From assembly GCA_002399735.1 (NCBI GenBank), contig DHEF01000043.1, positions 1 through 9,738 of the forward strand: 9,738 bases of DNA, given 5' to 3'. The notes under the pieces are model-generated. The model was not told the origin of the DNA. It saw nothing but the letters and a program-made list of their open reading frames with translations, and searched no databases. The stretch comes from Chitinophagaceae bacterium UBA4857 (GTDB taxonomy: Bacteria > Bacteroidota > Bacteroidia > Chitinophagales > Chitinophagaceae). Positions 1 through 6,733 of this stretch are shown here, piece after piece; the first letter of the stretch is position 1, and every line of letters begins with the position of its first letter. The translations under genes and the position numbers were made by a program.

Positions 1-2
1 GT

Positions 3-52
3 ATTAAATTCATTTCCACTGGAAATAAATTTAATCCCAACCCTATCGGGTT
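3..52. repeat. Two tandem hairpins in the non-coding region before the SIMPL gene
   Basis: Positions 3-17 pair with 21-35 around the loop ACT, giving a 15-bp stem with one mismatch. Right behind it AACCC (39-43) pairs with GGGTT (48-52). The long AT-rich stem suggests a 3' end or a processed RNA of a gene lying left of the window rather than coding DNA. No T-run follows, so it is not a classic intrinsic terminator. The rest of 53-249 shows no convincing gene. A TAACATTG at about 199-206 is one base off the Bacteroidota -7 box and could serve the next gene, but no matching TTG was confirmed. Confidence 0.45.
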
Positions 53-249
53 ACAACAGACGATGCTAGTAGCACTACAGCCGGATACAAAAATATATTT
101 TCCTTTAACAATACTTTATACATAAACACAAGGTTATGCTTGTGTAATAAAAATTTATTTTACATCTGAATAACGAAACCTACTTACAAGCAAGCGTTAA
201 CATTGCTACAAAAGAGGACATATTATTAGAACAGTTTAAAATTTACAAC

Positions 250-945
250 ATGAAAAAATTATTAAGTGTATTATTATTGTTACCCTTGTTTGCATTAGCA
301 CAAAACAATTCTTTTTCCGAGGTTGAACACTCACCTTATATTGAAGTAACGGGAACCGCTGAAAAAGAAATAGCTCCGGATGAAATATCTATACGAATAA
401 TATTACAGGAAACAGCCGAAAAAAACCGGACAACTATTAAAGAAATGGAAGAAAAGTTGTTGGCTAAATTAAAAGCCAGCGGCATTGATGTAAAGAAATT
501 GGTTTTGCAAAATGCAAACGCCAGTTATCAGAAAATAACTAAGAAAAACAGCGATGTAATTAACCTGAAGGAATACATTTTAAAAGTAAACGGCGCCGAA
601 GATGCATACAAAGCGTTTGCCATTTTTGACGAAATACAAATTAAAGATGCTCGTATTGTAGAATTAAGCCATTCTAAAATTGAAGACTACAGACAAGAAG
701 TGAAACTAATGGCAGTGAAAGCGGCTAAACAAAAAGCAACAAATATGTTAGCTGCTATTGGCGAAAGCATTGACAAACCTTTGGTGATTAGAGAAATTGA
801 TGATACGCCGTATGTTTTGTACCGTGCTAACATGGTATCAAATGTGGCAGAAGGTGGTGGTTATGCTTCGGATGCAGCAGAAGTTTTAGATATAAAACCG
901 ATTAAGTTGCAGTACCAAGTGTTTACAAGGTTTAAAATAAAATAA
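250..945 (+). CDS. SIMPL-domain (DUF541, YggE/BP26-like) exported protein
   Basis: The product is a 231-residue exported protein. Residues 1-17 form a clear Sec signal peptide (MKKLLSVLLLLPLFALA, cleavage before Q18), so it should act in the periplasm. From about residue 30 to the end it reads as a SIMPL domain: a start resembling 'YIEVTGTAEKEIAPDEISI', a helical segment that ends in KLKASGIDVKKL, and a middle and C-terminal part with the alternating helices of this family, including VKAAKQKATNMLAAIGE. Length matches the family (about 220-250). Known relatives such as E. coli YggE and Brucella BP26 form periplasmic oligomers and have been linked to oxidative stress; the molecular role is unclear. 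It is a single gene that ends at the bidirectional terminator shared with the exporter. The ATG start is fixed by the signal peptide. Confidence 0.88.
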   Translation: MKKLLSVLLLLPLFALAQNNSFSEVEHSPYIEVTGTAEKEIAPDEISIRIILQETAEKNRTTIKEMEEKLLAKLKASGIDVKKLVLQNANASYQKITKKNSDVINLKEYILKVNGAEDAYKAFAIFDEIQIKDARIVELSHSKIEDYRQEVKLMAVKAAKQKATNMLAAIGESIDKPLVIREIDDTPYVLYRANMVSNVAEGGGYASDAAEVLDIKPIKLQYQVFTRFKIK

Positions 946-962
946 ATAAAAGGTGGTCTTAT

Positions 963-1000
963 AAAAAACGCCGGAGTATTGCTCCGGCATTTTTGTTTAT
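963..1000. terminator. Bidirectional intrinsic terminator between convergent genes
   Basis: GCCGGAG (970-976) pairs perfectly with CTCCGGC (982-988) around TATTG. A T-rich tract follows on the plus strand (989-1008), and an A-run precedes it (963-968), which reads as a T-run on the minus strand. It can therefore end both the SIMPL gene (stop at 945) and the exporter gene (stop at 997). This is the clearest intrinsic terminator in the window. Confidence 0.9.
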
Positions 1001-2205
1001 TTTTTTTCTTCACTGAATATGACTGGAGGTGCAAACCTAAACATAATTACAGCCAACAAAGCCAGTATAAAAATGGTGATGAATAAAGTGTTGGGTGTAT
1101 CGCCCTGGAACGCACCAATAGCAGCGGCCACCAATGCGCCGGCACCCATACGCAAGGCACCACCTAATGCGGAAGCTACACCTGCATTTTGCTTAAACGG
1201 CGATAAGGAAGCCGCCATTACATTGGGGTTTATAAAACCCGTTAAAAACAAAATAGAAAAAATAGCGGCTACTAAAAAGCGGTAATCAATAGCCGACACA
1301 AATAATAAAGTGCCTAATGCAACGGCAGTTACCACCAATAAAATACGAGTTGCAATGGCGGCTATTTTTAAGAAGTAAATCTTTTTGGTAATTAATCCGT
1401 TTAGGGAGCTACCCAATATTAAACCACCGGCGTTAATGGCAAAAATGATGGAGAAGGTAGCTTTATCTAAACCGTAAAAAGTTTGAAACACAAAAGAGGC
1501 AGAAGTAATATACGCAAACAATATGGCCATGGATAAACTACCGGTAATAGTGTACAGTAAAAAAGTGCGGTTTTTAAGTACGGCCAAATAATTTTGGCTG
1601 ACTTTTTTAATGCGTAGTTTATCGGGGTTGTTAAACCTGCTGGTTTCCGGTAGGAAAAAATAGATAAGCGCACTTACCAATGTTGCAAATATTGCCAGAA
1701 AACTAAAGATGTAAGACCAGTCGGCTTTTTCCAATAAAATACTACCAATACTTGGCGCAATTAAAGGCGCTACGCCCATTACCAGCATAATTAAAGAAAA
1801 GGCTTTGGCCATTCTGTCTTTTTCGTACACATCGCTGATGATAGCGGTAGAAGCCACCATGCCCACACAACCACCCAAGGCTTGTAAAAAACGCATGGCA
1901 ATCATGGTATCGATGGTTTGTGAAAAGGCACAACCCAATGCGGCAATAATGTAAATGAACAAGCCAAAAAGTAGTGGCTTTTTTCTCCCGTATTTATCTA
2001 CTATGGGGCCGTACAATAACTGACCAATAGCAATACCTACAAAATAGGAAGTAAGGGTAAAAGCAACATGTTGTTCATCGGTGCCCAAGTCGGCAGCAAT
2101 TTTGTTAAAGCCGGGCAAGTACATGTCAATAGAAAAAGGACCAAGGGCTGCCAGAATACCTAAAAGTATAATGAGGAATGTTTTGTTGACCTGCGTTGTT
2201 TTCAT
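997..2205 (-). CDS. Bcr/CflA-family MFS multidrug exporter
   Basis: This 402-residue inner-membrane protein has the hydrophobicity pattern of 12 transmembrane helices and belongs to the DHA1 drug:H+ antiporter branch. The family mark is seen in TM1 (SIDMYLPGFNKIAADLGT, residues 25-42). MFS motif A is at 66-78 (GPIVDKYGRKKPL), the motif B arginine is R105 (RFLQALGG), and antiporter motif C is at 144-154 (GVAPLIAPSIG). The length matches Bcr/CflA proteins (about 390-410), which export drugs such as bicyclomycin, chloramphenicol or sulfonamides; the substrate cannot be told here. The gene is monocistronic, ends at the bidirectional terminator and starts 10 nt after a hairpin that may regulate it. 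The ATG start is set by the N-terminal length of the family. Confidence 0.9.
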   Translation of the reverse strand: MKTTQVNKTFLIILLGILAALGPFSIDMYLPGFNKIAADLGTDEQHVAFTLTSYFVGIAIGQLLYGPIVDKYGRKKPLLFGLFIYIIAALGCAFSQTIDTMIAMRFLQALGGCVGMVASTAIISDVYEKDRMAKAFSLIMLVMGVAPLIAPSIGSILLEKADWSYIFSFLAIFATLVSALIYFFLPETSRFNNPDKLRIKKVSQNYLAVLKNRTFLLYTITGSLSMAILFAYITSASFVFQTFYGLDKATFSIIFAINAGGLILGSSLNGLITKKIYFLKIAAIATRILLVVTAVALGTLLFVSAIDYRFLVAAIFSILFLTGFINPNVMAASLSPFKQNAGVASALGGALRMGAGALVAAAIGAFQGDTPNTLFITIFILALLAVIMFRFAPPVIFSEEKK

Positions 2206-2215
2206 AAAAAGAAAA

Positions 2216-2266
2216 GCAAAAGTAGGCGATACGCCAGCTTTTGCGGGTAATACTTTTTTGTATTAC
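2216..2266 (-). promoter_or_regulatory. Tandem hairpins in the leader of the MFS exporter
   Basis: On the transcribed (minus) strand GTAATAC-AAAAAA-GTATTAC (2247-2266) comes first. It is followed by a longer stem in which GCAAAAG/CTTTTGC (2216-2222 with 2238-2244) encloses GGCG-ATA-CGCC (2225-2228 with 2232-2235). The second stem is followed by a T-rich tract that runs straight into the ATG at 2205, so it resembles a terminator or attenuator placed just before the start codon. A perfect TACTTTTG (-7-like) lies in the same stem (2217-2224), but no TTG sits at the right distance. Alternatively GTAG followed by this small palindrome (from 2222) resembles a REP element of the neighbouring RAYT. 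The function is unproven. Confidence 0.5.
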
Positions 2267-2404
2267 GCAGTTATAACAATTTGAGTGAGGATTGGTTGAG
2301 GAGTTAGTTATTGTTTTTTGTGGTAATAGTTTGTGATTTTGATGCAGCACCAATTTATATGAAATATAAACGAAGGTTGTTTAGGCGATTGGCATACGCA
2401 AACG

Positions 2405-2427
2405 CCGCTGTTGTGTCTTGCGTGTGG
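2405..2427 (+). repeat. Left copy of an inverted RAYT-flanking repeat
   Basis: Starting with CCGCTGTTG and ending in TTGCGTGTGG, this segment resembles the reverse complement of 3057-3083 (CCGCCTTTGTTGG then TTGCGTGTC), allowing small gaps. The two copies point towards each other with the RAYT gene between them. It may be a degenerate REP-like or terminal inverted repeat of that element. The match is imperfect, so this is tentative. Confidence 0.35.
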
Positions 2428-2493
2428 ATATTGCAGCATGGCTAAAAGACCAACAGCAAAAGCCGTAAAAAACTTATCTTAGATATTGCTACT

Positions 2494-3012
2494 ATGACAC
2501 CAATTATTACAGCATATCCGCAATTTTTTACTGCCACAAATTTGCAGTGGAAGCGTTTATTGAAGCCAGATAAGTATAAGAATATTATTATCGGCAGCCT
2601 ACGGTTTTTAGTAAATACAAGAAGAGTAAAAGTTTTTGCTTTTGTAATTATGGAAAATCATTTACACTTGATTTGGCAAATGATGCCTGACAATGACCCT
2701 GAAGCCGTACAACGAGATTTTCTAAAATACACAGCTCAGCGAATAAAAAAGGATCTACAAAAAAATCATCCGGAAGTACTATTACATTTTAAAGTGAATG
2801 CTAAGGATCGACAGCATCAGTTCTGGGAACGAAATGCCCTGAGTATAGAATTACGAAGCCATCCGGTTTTTATTCAGAAATTGGAATATATACATTGGAA
2901 TCCTGTAAAGGCTGGAATGAGTAAGTTGCCAACAGGGTATAAATATTCCTCGGCAAGCCTTTATGAAACAGGAGTAGATTACTGGGGCTTTTTGACGCAT
3001 TACCGTGATTAG
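2494..3012 (+). CDS. REP-associated tyrosine transposase (RAYT, Y1/IS200-like)
   Basis: This 172-residue protein belongs to the Y1 transposase superfamily. It carries the HUH metal-binding motif H56-L-H58 in VIMENHLHLIW and the probable catalytic tyrosine Y132 in EYIHWNPVKAG. The NPVKAG block is characteristic of RAYTs, the domesticated single-strand nucleases that nick near REP palindromes. The C-terminal YSSASLYETG block is also typical. Length fits the compact RAYT subgroup, and all key residues are present, so it looks intact. It is a single gene with no transposon ends of IS200 type. Inverted REP-like sequence lies on each side, and a 12-bp-stem hairpin lies 18 nt downstream. RAYTs are usually vertically kept single-copy genes serving dispersed REPs. 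Confidence 0.88.
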   Translation: MTPIITAYPQFFTATNLQWKRLLKPDKYKNIIIGSLRFLVNTRRVKVFAFVIMENHLHLIWQMMPDNDPEAVQRDFLKYTAQRIKKDLQKNHPEVLLHFKVNAKDRQHQFWERNALSIELRSHPVFIQKLEYIHWNPVKAGMSKLPTGYKYSSASLYETGVDYWGFLTHYRD

Positions 3013-3029
3013 CTGTATAACCCTATAAT

Positions 3030-3083
3030 TTTGTTGGTGTTTTTGCAGACGCACAGGCTGACACGCAACACCAACAAAGGCGG
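3030..3083. repeat. Strong hairpin behind the RAYT gene, possible REP element
   Basis: Positions 3030-3041 (TTTGTTGGTGTT) are perfectly complementary to 3067-3078 (AACACCAACAAA), with a 25-nt loop rich in GC. It sits between the convergent RAYT and lipoprotein genes. No T-run follows on either strand, so it is not an ordinary terminator. Its position next to a RAYT, and the partial inverted match of 3057-3083 to 2405-2427, suggest a REP-like target of that enzyme. It could still end transcription as a stable stem. Confidence 0.6.
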
Positions 3084-3089
3084 AAAAGA

Positions 3090-3770
3090 TTAATAATTAA
3101 CTGTAATCTCTTTGTAGGACTCGTCACCTTGTTCAAATGTAAAATCATGACGAATTTGCTCTCTGTTTTTTTCCAAAGCAAAGTCAAACCTATAAGTTTT
3201 TTCACGGATGTTATAATAGGACAGTTTATGATTGATAAATGTGTCAATTGCTACATGCGAGCCACTGGCAATAGGCCCGACTAAATATTTGTTTTTGTCC
3301 TTTGGTCTCAGAAATAACGTATCTAATTGATTAAGTGGTTTTGTGAAATGCACTTTTATAACCAATGTGTCAATTTTTTTGTACAAGTATAATACATGCA
3401 GGTTAGTGTTTGTACGAGGAGGTAAGTTATACCAACGAGGCCATAGGTTGTTATATTGAGTTCTGTCAACACCTTCAATTGAGATATTATTAGGATTTGT
3501 GCCTCCTCGTAAAAGTCCATAATTTTCATCGGCCTTATAACTAAATACAAACCGGCCATACGCATCAGTTTTTATAAACTCATTAATACCGGAAACGCCT
3601 CCTATGATACCATATTCTGCAGACTGCCTTATGTGTAGTTCATAATTAGAAACAAACTTAGGGTTACTACTACTCTCCAATATTTGGCCAACAAACTTGT
3701 AATTAATTAGTTTGTCTCTTTTACAACTAATGAACAATAAAAAAACTAAGAAAGTGATGAGCCATTTCAT
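3090..3770 (-). CDS. Predicted lipoprotein of unknown function
   Basis: The product has about 226 residues when started at the ATG at 3770. This start puts a clean lipoprotein signal peptide at the N-terminus (MKWLITFLVFLLFIS-C16), so the mature protein should be lipid-anchored through C16. An upstream GTG at 3803 would overlap the stop of the previous gene but adds 11 residues before the signal, so the ATG is preferred. After a short linker, residues about 20-90 (KFVGQILESSSNP, then TDAYGRFVFSYKA) read like a beta-sandwich of the carboxypeptidase-regulatory or transthyretin type; this is a fold guess. It lies 29 nt behind the beta-barrel gene and is probably co-transcribed with it, so both may act at the outer membrane. 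Confidence 0.72.
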   Translation of the reverse strand: MKWLITFLVFLLFISCKRDKLINYKFVGQILESSSNPKFVSNYELHIRQSAEYGIIGGVSGINEFIKTDAYGRFVFSYKADENYGLLRGGTNPNNISIEGVDRTQYNNLWPRWYNLPPRTNTNLHVLYLYKKIDTLVIKVHFTKPLNQLDTLFLRPKDKNKYLVGPIASGSHVAIDTFINHKLSYYNIREKTYRFDFALEKNREQIRHDFTFEQGDESYKEITVNY

Positions 3771-3799
3771 ATCAAATTGATTTAAGGTAAGCAATAAGA

Positions 3800-4474
3800 T
3801 CACTTTTTTTGCAACATATTAAGCCTAATTCCAACAACAATACTTCGTATAAAAAGCCTGTCATCTATGATGGTCACTTCTGGACGGATATTAGATAAGC
3901 CATGATTATAAGAAACAAATGGCAGCCATTTATTTTTAATTGTTAAAGAAGCCTCCAATAAAAGCCCCCAGTTAACTTTTTTTAAATCGTCGTCATAATC
4001 ATCCCCATATAAAAGGCTTCTGTTAATATAAGAAATACTCATATCGGGGTAAGGATGAAGGCCGCTTATTTTGGCTTTTCCAAACAACCCATAATTTATA
4101 TAAGGTCCTAATTTTGTAATAAGATTAAGGCCGTGATTAAGTTTTTTATTATAACCGATTGAACTGTTTACTTGCAAAAAATGAGGATTATACTTATTAA
4201 AAAAAGTAGTGTTGTATAGCGAATGTAAGCGGCCACGGAAGGGTGTGTTATGCAGTAATAATGAGCCGGAAAAAACGAGGTTGTTTTTAGGAAATGGTGA
4301 TTGAAATACAAAACCCACCTGGTAACCGGGTTTTACAGTAAAGGAATTGGCATCACTGAACTTGTTGTGTTTTTCAAAAAAACCGGCATGTAAACCACCG
4401 GATATAAACAACTGGTTTTGAGCCCAAAGAGGCAAAATTGCCAGCATAAAAAGGTTTAATAGTAGCAGTCTCAT
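3800..4474 (-). CDS. Small outer-membrane beta-barrel protein
   Basis: This is a 224-residue protein with a Sec signal peptide (MRLLLLNLFMLAILPLWA, cut before Q19). The mature part alternates hydrophobic and polar residues with many aromatic and glycine residues, as in small Bacteroidota porin-fold proteins: stretches such as LFISGGLHAGFFEKH, GYQVGFVFQSPF, SSIGYNKKL, NWGLLLEASLTIK and IVVGIRLNML look like beta-strands ending in turns. About 8-10 strands would fit. The last residues are Lys rather than the usual terminal Phe, which is common enough in this phylum. It is the first gene of a likely two-gene unit with the lipoprotein downstream. No enzyme motif is seen. The start codon lies in a perfect inverted repeat (4466-4484). 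Confidence 0.72.
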   Translation of the reverse strand: MRLLLLNLFMLAILPLWAQNQLFISGGLHAGFFEKHNKFSDANSFTVKPGYQVGFVFQSPFPKNNLVFSGSLLLHNTPFRGRLHSLYNTTFFNKYNPHFLQVNSSIGYNKKLNHGLNLITKLGPYINYGLFGKAKISGLHPYPDMSISYINRSLLYGDDYDDDLKKVNWGLLLEASLTIKNKWLPFVSYNHGLSNIRPEVTIIDDRLFIRSIVVGIRLNMLQKK

Positions 4475-4484
4475 ACTGAGACTG
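4466..4484 (-). promoter_or_regulatory. Hairpin enclosing the start codon of the beta-barrel gene
   Basis: CAGTCTCA (4466-4473) and TGAGACTG (4477-4484) are perfect inverted repeats separated by only three bases. In the mRNA the AUG straddles the loop and the 3' arm of the stem. Such a fold could hide the start codon and reduce translation until it is melted. It could also be a regulator's dyad. No protein or RNA partner is known. Confidence 0.5.
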
Positions 4485-4591
4485 ACAATGAATTTTGAGT
4501 TTTCGTTGTATGTGTAATGCAGAATGTTTATTTAAGACGAAATAGAGTACTGCAAAAGCATTGTTTTTCGTTTAAGAGACTCTTCCCATTT

Positions 4592-4996
4592 TTATTGATT
4601 GGGAGAAGTTCCCCATCCATCAAATTCGCAGTCAAATTTATAACCCAATTCACACATTTCTTTTGTCCAATTTGCAACAACCTTGTCTTCCATTTTCATT
4701 TTAGTTGTCCAACCGGTAATTATAAAACTGTTGTCATATGCGGATTGTTTATCTGTTACTTCGTAGTTTAATTTTTTTATTTCTTCCGCAAACAGTTTCG
4801 CTTTATCGGCTGTGTTTGTGTAAAAGAAATATTCAAGTTTTAGTTCCGTATCTTCCGAAACATCTATTTTTCTAAGTTGTTCCATTGTCTGCGGTGTCAT
4901 TTACATTTGACTGGTTAAATTACTTTTAAATGCCGACTCGGTCACATATTGGTTATTAGCTTTTTGTTTTGGTTTCAAGAAATCAAATAGTCCCAT
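4592..4996 (-). pseudogene. RraB-like (RNase E inhibitor family) protein split by an in-frame stop
   Basis: Reading from ATG at 4996, 31 codons (MGLFDFLKPKQKANN to TSQM) end in TAA at 4903-4901. An ATG follows at once in the same frame and codes for 102 residues to 4592. This second part reads as the RraB domain: EYFFYTNTADKAKLFAEEI (about 24-42), then TKMKMEDKVVANWTKEMCELG, and the hallmark FDGWGT (93-98). The N-terminal MGLFDFLK block is a usual start of small Bacteroidota proteins and is also seen at 9657, so the stop probably interrupts one gene of about 134 residues. Alternatively the TAA-ATG junction allows reinitiation and the 102-residue domain is the working product. E. coli RraB binds RNase E; that role is not assured here. 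Confidence 0.7.
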
Positions 4997-5092
4997 AATA
5001 TATTTTTAGAATTAGTCAGGTTGCTCCGGAAATTAAAAAATGTTTTGTAATCACATTGGTCAACATACAACACAAAAGGTAAGTTTTTCAAA

Positions 5093-5281
5093 TTAAAAAC
5101 GTTTCATACAATTCATGCACACTCTTTCCAATTTTGAACTTTTGAAAAGGCCGATAAAGAATAAGGGAAGATAGATTATAGCGCCAAGGCATCCTCGTTT
5201 CCAGCCAAAGCGCCTGCGATTGTTTAAGGCAATTTGTGTGCTGCCACATCTGGGGCATTTTACTTTAGTTTCGTTTTGCAT
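5093..5281 (-). CDS. Small zinc-ribbon protein with a hydrophobic insert
   Basis: The product has 62 residues. Two knuckles, C9-P-R-C12-G and C55-M-N-C58, form a probable treble or ribbon zinc site. Between them lie a basic patch (NNRRRFGWKRG, 20-30) and a hydrophobic run (CLGAIIYLPLFFIGLF, 31-46) that could insert into or lie on a membrane. The arrangement C-x2-C, hydrophobic loop, C-x2-C is shared with many small bacterial proteins of unknown role and is reminiscent of LITAF-like membrane zinc ribbons. It is a single gene with 62 nt to the SUKH gene upstream and 96 nt to the RraB-like gene downstream. The ATG at 5281 is the only sensible start. No function can be assigned. Confidence 0.65.
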   Translation of the reverse strand: MQNETKVKCPRCGSTQIALNNRRRFGWKRGCLGAIIYLPLFFIGLFKSSKLERVCMNCMKRF

Positions 5282-5343
5282 GATAGTTTAATAGCATTTA
5301 TTTGAGTTTGAAAGCGTTGTTACATTTGTTTCTTAATGACCAA

Positions 5344-5822
5344 CTAATCTAATTCCCGTTTTGTATTCAATAGAAATTCCGTAAAACTATTCTCTGCCAT
5401 CTGAATATCCATTTGCCCTTCTTCATGGTCTATAACCACAACTTCAGTTTTGTTTTCATAAAATTTAATGGCAATCATATCTCCGCTATCAACCTCTCCA
5501 ATCGGTAATATATTTAGTGGTAGTGCACCCCATAGTTCAGTCGGTTCAGGATGTTGCGGTAGTTTTAAGTTCATCAATGGCGTATCAAAATTGTCGGGGT
5601 AAAGACCGAACAAATCACATAGATACCCGCTTATCGGCATGATTATATTTTTTAACTCACAAACACCGCCATTGTATTTCAGTAAAAATTCTCTGTAGTC
5701 ATCAGGTAAAACATAACCTAATGCATTTTCAAAATTTGCAACCTCTTCTTCGTTTGGCAGGCGATTGGCATACCGTTCAAGCTTTACAGTTGTTACAATA
5801 TTATTTAGAATGTTTCTTTCAT
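5344..5822 (-). pseudogene. SMI1/KNR4 (SUKH-1) family protein with a 5' frameshift
   Basis: An open frame from 5823 to 5344 encodes a SUKH-1 domain: YANRLPNEEEVANFENALG, then the hallmark LPDDYREFLLKYNGG, continuing without a stop through MPISGYLCDLFGL to LLNTKRELD. No start codon exists in this frame before the internal ATG at 5640, which would remove the hallmark half. The natural ATG (5822) is one frame away and meets a TAA after five codons. One extra A in the AAA run behind it would give MKRNILNNIVTTVKLERYAN and a product of about 160 residues, the usual SUKH size. So the gene is either broken by a one-base deletion or hit by a sequencing indel. SUKH proteins are often immunity proteins against contact-dependent or secreted toxins; no toxin is seen nearby. 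Confidence 0.78.
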
Positions 5823-5840
5823 ATCATTTTGGAAATGGGC

Positions 5841-6317
5841 TTATTTAAGTTCTGAGAGTATTAACTTCTTTTGCTTAAAAGTGTTCTTGATTGCTTTTTC
5901 TCTCACTGCTGCATCACTACTGTGTATGAGTTCAAAATATTCAACCGGTACCACCTGCCAGGATAAACCATATTTATCTTTACACCATCCACAAGGTCCT
6001 TCTTCGCCACCATTCGTTGTAATGGCTTCCCAGTAGTAATCAACCTCATTCTGGTCTTTACAATTTATTACCAGTGATATAGCTTCATTAAATTTAAACA
6101 TAGGCCCTGCTGCAAGAATGGAAAATTCTATTCCGGCAAGTTCCATTACTGCAGTTTCAAAACTGCCGGCACTGCCGTTGCCGTCACTATCGGGCATACT
6201 TTCAAACAAGCGATAGTCTTTTAGTTTACCATCTTTAAATATGGATAAATAATAGTCAACAACGGCTTTAGCATCTTTTTCAACCCAGAGACAAGGCGTG
6301 ATTTTTTGATTGTTCAT
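5841..6317 (-). CDS. PhnB-like VOC (glyoxalase-fold) protein
   Basis: This 158-residue soluble protein belongs to the PhnB / '3-demethylubiquinone methyltransferase-like' branch of the vicinal oxygen chelate superfamily. The sequence opens with the typical KITPCLWVEKDAKAVVDYYLSIF (5-27), has a strand pair around AVMELAGIEFSILAAGP (56-72) and FNEAISLVINCKD (76-88), and ends with GWCKDKYGLSWQVVPVEYFELI (110-131), which is the signature of the family. Length fits. Despite the database name, members are not proven methyltransferases; several are of unknown activity and metal ligands are often incomplete. It is a single gene, 179 bp from the XRE gene upstream, with a 13-bp palindrome in the gap. 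Not obviously linked to its neighbours. Confidence 0.88.
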   Translation of the reverse strand: MNNQKITPCLWVEKDAKAVVDYYLSIFKDGKLKDYRLFESMPDSDGNGSAGSFETAVMELAGIEFSILAAGPMFKFNEAISLVINCKDQNEVDYYWEAITTNGGEEGPCGWCKDKYGLSWQVVPVEYFELIHSSDAAVREKAIKNTFKQKKLILSELK

Positions 6318-6391
6318 GGTGTTTTATTTTTGGTTGTTTTAATTAAGGTTTGATTAAAGCAATTTACAAAAAACCGTTCTCACATAGAATG

Positions 6392-6404
6392 TTGATTTAA
6401 TCAA
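6392..6404. promoter_or_regulatory. 13-bp palindrome in the gap before the VOC gene
   Basis: TTGATT-T-AATCAA is a perfect odd-centred palindrome 75-87 bp before the VOC start codon. It could be an operator. In AT-rich intergenic DNA a palindrome of this size can arise by chance. It differs from the AACAATTGTT sites near the XRE gene, so that regulator is not an obvious partner. Confidence 0.3.
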
Positions 6405-6496
6405 TAGTATTTTTTATTCAGATAGATTAGCTTCTCATTTTTTTGAACGATTGTCCGAAAAGCCAACAGTAATTAATAGGTCCTTGAAAATATACT

Positions 6497-6718
6497 TTAC
6501 TTGTTATTTTTCAATTGCAAATCTTTATATATCTCGTTGAGCATTTCTCCTGGATCCATATCAATCGCTAATGCGATCAAATACAATTCATCAGCTCTTA
6601 ATTTCGTACTTTCATTGGATGTGAGCTGCGTTAGTCGTGATTTACTAATGCCTGTCCTTCTAGAAATCGCAGCTTTATTAACGGACTTTTTCGCCAAGTA
6701 TAGACCTAATTCTGTCAT
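6497..6718 (-). CDS. Small XRE-family (Cro/CI-type) DNA-binding regulator
   Basis: A 73-residue protein consisting almost only of a lambda-repressor-type helix-turn-helix. Helices 2-3 lie at about 14-33 (NKAAISRRTGISKSRLTQLT), followed by LRADELYLIALAIDMDPGEML, the usual helix 4-5 region with the conserved DP turn. There is no effector or peptidase domain, so it is probably a stand-alone repressor acting as a dimer. It is divergently arranged with the 66-residue gene, 136 bp away. Two identical palindromes in between (6757-6787) are likely its operators and would control both directions. The size and layout recall small phage-like or toxin-antitoxin switches, but no toxin motif is present. 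Confidence 0.85.
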   Translation of the reverse strand: MTELGLYLAKKSVNKAAISRRTGISKSRLTQLTSNESTKLRADELYLIALAIDMDPGEMLNEIYKDLQLKNNK

Positions 6719-6733
6719 TTTGTGTCGATTATA

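Noticed and set aside
3..125. Open frame on the plus strand entering from the left edge (40 codons, ending ILYT)
   Set aside because: It runs through a long hairpin and has no recognisable motif; a frame of this length open by chance is plausible in a short AT-rich stretch. It could only be settled with upstream sequence.
1019..1933. Open frames on both strands inside the MFS exporter gene
   Set aside because: They are out-of-frame or antisense shadows of a well-supported membrane protein and have no domain of their own.
2126..2353. 75-codon minus-strand frame overlapping the exporter leader and its 5' end
   Set aside because: Low-complexity translation without motif; it overlaps the strong exporter gene in another frame. 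A leader-peptide role cannot be excluded but is unsupported.
2383..2397. 15-bp sequence AGGCGATTGGCATAC also found at 5759-5773
   Set aside because: The second copy is inside the SUKH coding sequence (YANRL), the first is in non-coding DNA, and flanks do not match. One such 15-mer match in a window of this size is not strong evidence.
3030..3078. Intrinsic terminator for the RAYT or lipoprotein gene
   Set aside because: The stem is strong but no T-run follows in either direction and the loop is 25 nt, so a REP-like element is a better reading.
4517..4771. 84-codon plus-strand frame
   Set aside because: It is antisense to the RraB-like domain and its translation (many C, F, H) looks like a shadow.
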